DNA from: Merluccius polli
Taxonomy: Eukaryota; Chordata; Actinopteri; Gadiformes; Merlucciidae
NCBI GenBank assembly: GCA_030340625.1
Contig: JAOPHQ010003695.1
Coordinates: 434,001 to 498,000, forward strand
DNA: 64,000 bases
Reading direction: 5' to 3'
The first letter of the stretch is position 1; each line of letters begins with the position of its first letter. Shown here in pieces: positions 57,260 to 64,000 of this stretch. The translations under genes and the position numbers were made by a program. The notes beneath the pieces are model-generated. The model saw only the letters and a list, made by a program, of their open reading frames with translations, was not told where the DNA came from and searched no databases.

Positions 57260-59690
57260 CACACAAAGAAGGCAAACAGAGGGAGAAAGAGCAGGAGAAA
57301 TAGGGACAAATTGCTTCTTCTTTACCCAGACATGGGAGGAAGGGGGCTCTTTTTTTTTTGCTCAATTAGGACTAAAGTGCAAACATTGCTGCTGCTGCTA
57401 CTGTACTGTAGTGGGTTTGTGTGGTGGTGGTGGGTGTGGGGAACCATAGGACTAAGTCTAATAGGAATTGCATTTGCCAGACACACCAATGAGCTGGTTG
57501 GCATCTTCATTTGAAAAACGGTTTGATCTAGTTTTAGGGTGTGGGGTGGCGGTGGTTCAGATGTGATGTATCCTTGTGCATTGAGTGGCTGTTTACAGCC
57601 ATGGTGTTGTTGGCTATCTTAAGGCGGTCTTTATCTATCCCTAGACTGAGAGAGTGACAGTTTCTTCAGGACATCTTGAAGTTTACCACTGTACAGTGAA
57701 AGAAAACCAGAGTGTTTAAAACAAAATGAATGGTACTTCCATACAGTTGTATCTCTGGCCTAGTTTAGGGTTGGTTCTGAGATATTTAAATGTGTTTTTG
57801 TTTTTTACAGAAAAGCTAGGTCAGGTACAACAATTGTCTCTGAACTGGTTCCAGTAAATCCTTGAAGATGAAATCACCAAGAATGTTTTTGTCCTGCACT
57901 AATAACTACTTAGTTTGTTTCTGCACTAATGATCTGTTTTACTCTGAACTACTGGTTACCGAAAAGCTGTCTTGATTGGAAAAGATACAGCAAGGAGGCA
58001 TTTTGTTTAAAAGACTATAACATTTTAAACCATTTGACTCCCAGAACCTTTTCGTCTGGGAGTCAAACACAATAACCACACTAGACTATCCTGCTCCTGA
58101 TATAATTGGTAATATGCACTCTGCGTCTCTTATCTAAATCATACGAAAAAACAAAATCCTAGCGACTGATTAAAATACATAGCATATTAGCTCTCTTGCC
58201 AGCACATCTGTTTCCTCTGCTGACGATCCTGAATTTTGGCAGAGAGAGAGAGAGAACTGGTCTGACAACCAGAAGTTCAGGCTAAAATCACACAATGTCC
58301 TCAGCGATGAAATATTCATAGGGATATTTCACAGTACATTTCACAGGTTGGGACTTTAATTCACAGAGACATTTCTCATCTTGGCAAAGCCCCCCCCCCC
58401 CCCACACACACACACACACATCCCTCATGTGCCATGTCCAGTAACATGGGTGTGTTTGTGTGTGTGTGTGTGTGTGGGGGGGGGGTCCCTGTATAATGAA
58501 CACAGCCTAACATTACAGGGGTTAAGGTCACGGTGTAGTGTGTGTAGAGGGAGAACGGCTCCCACAAGAAGGTCGGTGCTTCAGACAGAAAGTTGGCGGA
58601 GAGTTGCAGTGACTTCATTAATTAATTAAATTAAATTAATTAATTTATTGAATTGGGACAGTGCACATTAATCAACATATCAGCACTAGACATCAATGTC
58701 AATGCCGGAATGAGCACAATTGCTAAATTTCATTCGTAGTCCCAATTGTACAAGAAGCAGTGGTTAGGGCATCTTGCTGGAGGATAGCTAAAGGGCTGTG
58801 GACATCAGGCAGCACCCAGTACCTTTAATCGGTACCCTAGCCACCTTATCCCACTCCCAAATATCTGCCTTACTTGGAGGAGACAGAAACATGCTACTTT
58901 AATATAGGTGAAAGATGTGTTTTGACACTGGAAATAAATAAATAGCCATGAGTAGACTGAATATATTTTACTAAAGTAAAGGGAAAGCTAGCTATCCACC
59001 TAAAATAGCCGAAAGCACATGTTTAGCCTAAAGCAGATACTGGTAAACAAGAATCTGTTTTTATTGGAAATGCAGTATGTCTGATTGCCTGAAACCCTTG
59101 GCCTAAGAAAAATGTAATATTTAGTGCAAATAATCGTAATTTATTCCCCCTTTAATTCTCGAAAAAAAACAAAACGAAAGGCAAAGGCATCAGTGAGTCA
59201 AGGCAGAACTTTTGTGCAGTTCAACCTCGTGGACGAGAGTACGAACTAGAGTAACAAACAAAAATCCCATCTTGTTATTATTTTATTTATTAGTAGCATT
59301 GCCACGTGTGTCTGCTCCAGTCTCTCTCTCTCTCTCTCTCTCTGTTGTTATTGGCTGGTCGATGATGGTTTCTGACTGAAGCACCCCCCTCCTCCTCCCA
59401 TCCTCAAGCAACCACTCTAGCATCAAAGAAATCCAAGTGCCCCCCCCTTCCCACACACACACACCCCTGTGGCTAAGCAGATATATTGCTTATCTGCAGG
59501 AGGTAGCTCGCTAGCCCCCCTGGTGATATCATGTACTGCCCAGCTGGGGTGGGGGTGTGGGGGGGGCACATTTTGGCAAAGCCTCATTGGATGGCATTTT
59601 TGATGTGCACACCCCTTTAAACCCTTCACCGATGCCCTTGTCGGCTCTCTCGCTGGGGGACGGGCACGAAAGTGGGGGGTGCATTGCCTT
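57260..59690. other. Non-coding stretch with hairpins and C runs
   Basis: A hairpin lies near 58028-58066 (TTTGACTCCCAG/CTGGGAGTCAAA), with a 14-base C run (58390-58403), a TC run (59321-59342) and a SINE-like TGGTTAGGGCATCTTGC at 58760. No supported gene. Confidence 0.45.
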
Positions 59691-59692
59691 CA

Positions 59693-59881
59693 AAGTCATT
59701 TATCAGCATCGGCCATTTAGCAGATGCTTTTATCTAAATGAAACTTATGAATTTTAGATACATGTTATTAAGCATCAGGACAGGGTTATCCATCAAGCAA
59801 ATCCTTCAGACTGTCGACATTGAACCCAGAACCTTTTGGCTGACCTTTTGACACCCCAATGACGAGACTATCCTACCCCAA
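59693..59881 (-). mobile_element. SINE, minus strand
   Basis: The complement starts GGATAGTCTCGTCATTGG, has a B-box-like GGTTCTGGGTTCAAT and ends with TTTAGATAAAAGCATCTGC and TAAATGG, the typical fish SINE tail. Confidence 0.6.
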
Positions 59882-59889
59882 ATGCCAGA

Positions 59890-61900
59890 TGGATAGGACT
59901 TTTATTCTTACTCATTGCACGTACGTGCACACACCAAATCACACACAACATGCAGACTGAGTGATACTCATAACTTGTGGAGAATTCATCTAGCTCCCAT
60001 TAGAGGTTTGGTAAGGCTTATGCCTCATGTCGATTTGTGACACCGAGCGCATGCGAGGTACAGCGAGAGAGCGAGCAAGAGCCCTCATGGCCTCAATTTT
60101 GACAAATGATATTGGTAACAGATGTCTTATACGATGGTTTGATCACCCAGACCAGTATGGTCCTTTTAAGTTGTCCCTGCCCCTTTCTTTCTGTTCTTTC
60201 TTTTGTTCTTCGCCCACCCCCCTACTAAACGCCACCGGCAGTGGCAAGCTCATGGGACGATGAACTGTGAAGCTTTCTACCCACTAGGCGACCTTTAATC
60301 AGTCTTGCCTTGCCGTTGGGTCGGTGGTCTACACTAGGTGACACTACCCTCCACACTTCTCAAGTCAGGCCTAATAATATCGAACCGGTTTGGACTTAAT
60401 TTTTTTCCCTCCTGACTCTACGGGGTGGGGGGGGGGGATGAAATCCCATGTCTTGAGACCCCCCCCCCCCCCCCCACACACACTACACGACAATCAGAGC
60501 TGACTTGAGCCCCGACCTGCCCCCCCCCCCCCCCCCCCATCCGCTATTGAGTCGGCCCTAGAATCGGCAGGTTTGTCGCCTTTATCATCTTCCTCCTATT
60601 GATGTAATGTACATTTATCAGAGTGGTTAGACCCCCCCTGTGCTTTGGATGGGTGTGTATGCCTGGGGGTGCGGTTGCTTCTATTGATAAGGATGTGATA
60701 TACTGCGTGTGGAGTGGCGGAGCGAGGGATTGGGGGTTGTCGGTTGACCACACATCTGCTATGACGTATTGCCAAAGCTATAACTATAGGACCGCTGCTG
60801 GACTGTTGAAGGGGGAGGAAAAAAACGCAAATTCAACTTCATATTGACTTGTATTGAGTGTATTGTTGAAGAGAGATTTAAACACGATGGATGTGTGTAG
60901 GCCTATGTAGCGTATATAACATCAAATGAGAAACTTGCTGATATAAATCAACATATGTGTAAACAAAGAACCAGCATTTGTGGTATATAGATATTTTGCT
61001 TCAGCTTTGTAAAACACTGTTTTTTTCATGTTGTTGTTGACATGCACACTACTTGGGAAACTCCTGTTTGTTTTTTATTATTTAAATATGAAGGTCTGAA
61101 GGTCATTTTGGTTTTGTTTGTTTAGTATTGCAGTGAAGTCTGATAACAGGGAAATTGTAAGCCCCCGTCGCTAGCACGCTTTGGGTTCGAACGTGGTATG
61201 CTAATCTTGGTGCTTTAGCCATTTTAACATGTTAAGTTGTTACCATATCTGCAACCTCTTTTGAATTGTTTAGTTTTGATCAAAACACGATACACTCATT
61301 TGATTCAACCCCCTTAGCGTTATAAAGGAAATATAAAAATAAAAAAACAAAACCATGCTTGATAAATCCTTTTTCTTATGTCCGAAATACCATCATTGAT
61401 ACATAAAGATAAGACTCAAGATTCCAAAAAAATGTGTCTGTTATATAATGATAGAAAATTGTCTTAGGTTATGGGCTCACAAACAACATAAAGACATACA
61501 CCCATGAAAGACACATAGAATTACATTAAAACACAAACAGTTCCATAAATAACTATATAACTAAATAACTAACTGCTAACAATCTATTTGGCCTTTTTTA
61601 AATTGAAAATTGCAGTGGGAAAGAAATGCACTCCATATAGCAACACAATATCTAATGTTATTATTTCTGAACTAAAAAAAGGGGACATATTCAAAAATTG
61701 TTTACTATTATGTGTTTTAATATTTGGTAAACCAGTCAAAAACAATCCAAAGTAGACTACTCAAATAGGGAATACTGTCTATATTGTGTTGATAGCCTTG
61801 GTCACGCCTGCTTATGGTATAAAGTCGATGGATAGACCCCAGCGTAGCAATGTCGTGTCACAGACTATCAGATAGACTTGAGACTAAATAGCCTACCAAA
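59890..61900. other. Non-coding stretch with C/G homopolymers
   Basis: C runs at 60459-60475 (17) and 60520-60538 (19), and a G run at 60426-60437. A tRNA-like GGGTTCGAACG sits at 61191, without a cloverleaf. AT-rich otherwise, with no gene. Confidence 0.45.
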
Positions 61901-61909
61901 TGTCCTAAC

Positions 61910-62404
61910 TAGGGATGTCCGATATTGGCTTTTTTACCGATAACCGATATTGTTCAACTCTTAATTTCCGATACCGATATCAACCGATACCGATATATGC
62001 GGAAACTTTGAAATAATTCCAAACTTTGAAATAATTCCAAACCACCGACATAACTACAGCTACAACTAGCGTCCCGCTACACGGCCGCACACGCCCAGGC
62101 TTGTTATTGAGACGGCGCGGCGCGTTTGATGATGTCATCAAACCACGTCCTCACTTGAAACATAACAGATGTCTGAAATTATTTCAAACAAAGTGTTTAT
62201 TCATTTCACACTGTCTTTGCACTAACAGAAAATGGTCGCTTGCATTCGACTCAGGACAATTAGAGCTTTCCAACTAACATGCCATAGGCCACTTTAGTCA
62301 TTTTGAGCTTTTTTAAAAACCGATACCGATATTTTCCGATATTGATTTTTTTATGCCAATATCGGCCGATAATATCGGTGGGCCGATAATATCGGACATC
62401 CCTA
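61910..62404. mobile_element. 495-bp hAT MITE with perfect 8-bp TSD
   Basis: It starts TAGGGATGTCCGATATTGG and ends TATCGGACATCCCTA, an almost perfect inverted repeat of about 15 bases. GTCCTAAC flanks both sides (61902-61909 and 62405-62412). Subterminal CCGATACCGATAT motifs recur many times near both ends, possibly transposase-binding sites (inference). 8-bp duplication and the end sequence fit hAT (Charlie-like). Non-coding. Confidence 0.85.
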
Positions 62405-62412
62405 GTCCTAAC

Positions 62413-62840
62413 ATCTATTAATATATTTTTTATATCCTATTTTTTGAAGTGTAATAACCCCCTGTTTCATTCGAACACAGATATTTAACAAAAATGTGTT
62501 TTGGGCTTAGAGTTAGGGTTAGGGTTAAGTCCTAGGAAGGAGGGGGGACGTGTTATCCCCATGGTTACTCACGACCCACGTCAAATTTGTGATGCTTTTT
62601 TTTTTAAGCTAGTACCGTCGTTGGAGCAGTGTAGTATTCACAATCTGGTTGGTGGTGACTGGCAAAAACACTGAATTTTACGCCCATTTTCCATCTTATT
62701 TTAGTATCATTGACAAAATGGCATAGATTACTATGTTGAAGAGAGTAAAGTAGTATAAAAGATGTTACCACGTTTAAAAAAAAAAACAATTTTGGGTTCA
62801 CTGCTGGGGACAGGCCAACAGGGGGGACTTCTGGTCACCC
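62413..62840. other. No recognisable feature
   Basis: AT-rich DNA between the hAT MITE and a LINE fragment, with a short GGGTTAGGGTTAAG motif at about 62516. Confidence 0.4.
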
Positions 62841-62844
62841 TACA

Positions 62845-63620
62845 TTAAAGCCTTTCAGCCTTCTCAGGAGAAACATACGCTGTTGGGCGTATGTTTGAAG
62901 GATAGGTGGTAGTCGATCTCAGTGCCCAGGTATTTAAAGATCTCGACCTGTTCCACCATCTGCCCCTCCAGCCTGAGTGGTCCAGAGAGAGGGTGTGGGG
63001 TGTCAGGTGGCCAGCGCCCAACCCAACTCCTGGAACCAGAGGACCATGGTTTCCACATACTGCCTATAACAGGGAGCAGGGAGCACTCGTCTGTCAGACG
63101 GGCTACCAAGGATCAATGTCAATGTCATTAGCTTACTAAAAAAATGACAGTCCATTGCTATTGCAGGTGATTTTGTTTGTGTATATGGAGAAGAGGATGG
63201 GTGACAAGACTCAGCCCTGTGGGAACCCAATATTTAAAACAATGTCACTGGATTTAAAAACCGTTCACTGACATGTTGGGGTCTGTCCTTTAAAAAATCC
63301 TCAATCCATAAAACCAGTGTTGTGTTGACTTGAAGTCCTTGGCGGCAGTGCAGAAGTGTTTGTGTTTAGTGTATTGAAAACAGATGAAAAGTCCATGAAT
63401 AAAAAATGAGTTTATTAATGAGGTGCCTAGCCACTGTATCAAGAAAGGTTAGGTTGGCATCCTCAACTCCTCGTTTTGCCTTGTAGGCAAACTGAGACGG
63501 GTCCAGACTCTCGCCTAACATGTTGGTACATTTCCCAACAACCACCCCTTCTGAAATCTTTCATGGCTTTGGCATGGGACTTAATGGGAATAGGGATGAT
63601 AAAAGAAAGACAAGTGCGTC
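62845..63620 (-). mobile_element. Degraded LINE reverse-transcriptase fragment
   Basis: Minus-strand frames show LDPSQFAYKAKRGVEDANL (about 63490), WIEDFLKDRPQHVS (about 63290), NIGFPQG-stop-VLSPILFSIYT (about 63200), VEQVEIFKYLGTEIDYHLSF (62900-62960) and QQRMFLLRRLKGFNV (about 62850). These are RT-domain blocks of an L2/CR1/Rex-type element. Stops and shifts abolish function, including a stop in the PQGxVLSP block. Confidence 0.75.
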
Positions 63621-64000
63621 AGCGCGAGGTCTCTGTGGAAATATGAAGAACATCGCTCAGCTGACGGCTCTCCTTGAATCATAGACTGAAATCTCTATAG
63701 CAGACTAGAAAATGGGTGAGAGCGGCGAGCTAGTTCAGCTTAGCTGGCAGAACAGTGGCACCACGAGCAGAATAATAATAACGTTTAGCTTTGGTTGACA
63801 CCCTCACTGTGCACTGTTTATCTTTTGGCTGCAAGGAAAAGTTTCAATGACTTCACAGCTTTGCTCAAACTTTTATTTTATTTTCAGACTCTTAAACCTT
63901 TCAGGGTTTTCTTTCAGGGTAGAAAAAGAAAATTGCCACAGGAGGTCCTTATGAGCAACATCATTATGAGAATGAAAATATTCCTTACATTTATTCAAAG
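63621..64000. other. No recognisable feature
   Basis: Edge of the window. I see no gene or element end. Confidence 0.4.

Noticed and set aside
61180..61215. GGGTTCGAACG as part of a tRNA gene
   Set aside because: No acceptor or D stem partner is visible. Probably a SINE remnant or chance.

Overview
This window looks like intergenic or intronic DNA from a ray-finned (teleost) fish. It is AT-rich, with many CA/TG, TC and TA microsatellites and unusually long poly-C/poly-G runs. Almost everything recognisable is a transposable element of a type common in fish: degraded L2/Rex-type LINEs, tRNA-derived SINEs, small hAT-, Harbinger- and TTAA-type MITEs, a possible solo LTR, and one nearly intact Ty3/gypsy retrotransposon. 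I found no host protein-coding exon, rRNA or functional tRNA that I could support.

Layout. 0-6.5 kb: repeats, a minus-strand LINE (2.87-5.60 kb) split by a palindromic insertion, and a GC-rich MITE. 6.5-21 kb: microsatellites, GA-rich tracts, a perfect 44-bp hairpin, a TTAA-flanked MITE, SINEs and an imperfect inverted repeat at 16.1-16.5 kb. 21-22.5 kb: a GC-rich dispersed repeat with a degenerate minisatellite. 27.7-30.6 kb: foldback element 1. 31.0-31.6 kb: a Harbinger-like element with a truncated ORF. 37.5-39.1 kb: a hAT MITE inside a TG microsatellite and an L2-type LINE 3' end. 39.7-40.8 kb: foldback element 2. 44.6-47.5 kb: foldback element 3, with a nested hAT MITE. 48.0-53.3 kb: the gypsy element on the minus strand. 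56.4-57.2 kb: a possible solo LTR in a CA microsatellite. 59.7-63.6 kb: a SINE, a hAT MITE and another LINE fragment.

The main discovery is that the three large palindromes belong together. Each starts TATG and ends CATA (consensus TATGRRG at each end), has arms of about 0.5-1.4 kb, and is flanked by its own perfect 6-bp direct repeat (CGGATC, GTAATG, GAAGTA). Their internal sequences are unrelated. This indicates one transposition machinery mobilising several different long-inverted-repeat, non-autonomous elements. No transposase is encoded in any of them.

The gypsy element has 353/354-bp LTRs that differ at only two positions by eye, a 4-bp target duplication (GTAT), a primer-binding site matching the 3' end of a leucine tRNA, and a gag-protease-RT-RNase H-integrase reading frame interrupted only once, at a 12-base homopolymer. 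It is a very recent insertion.
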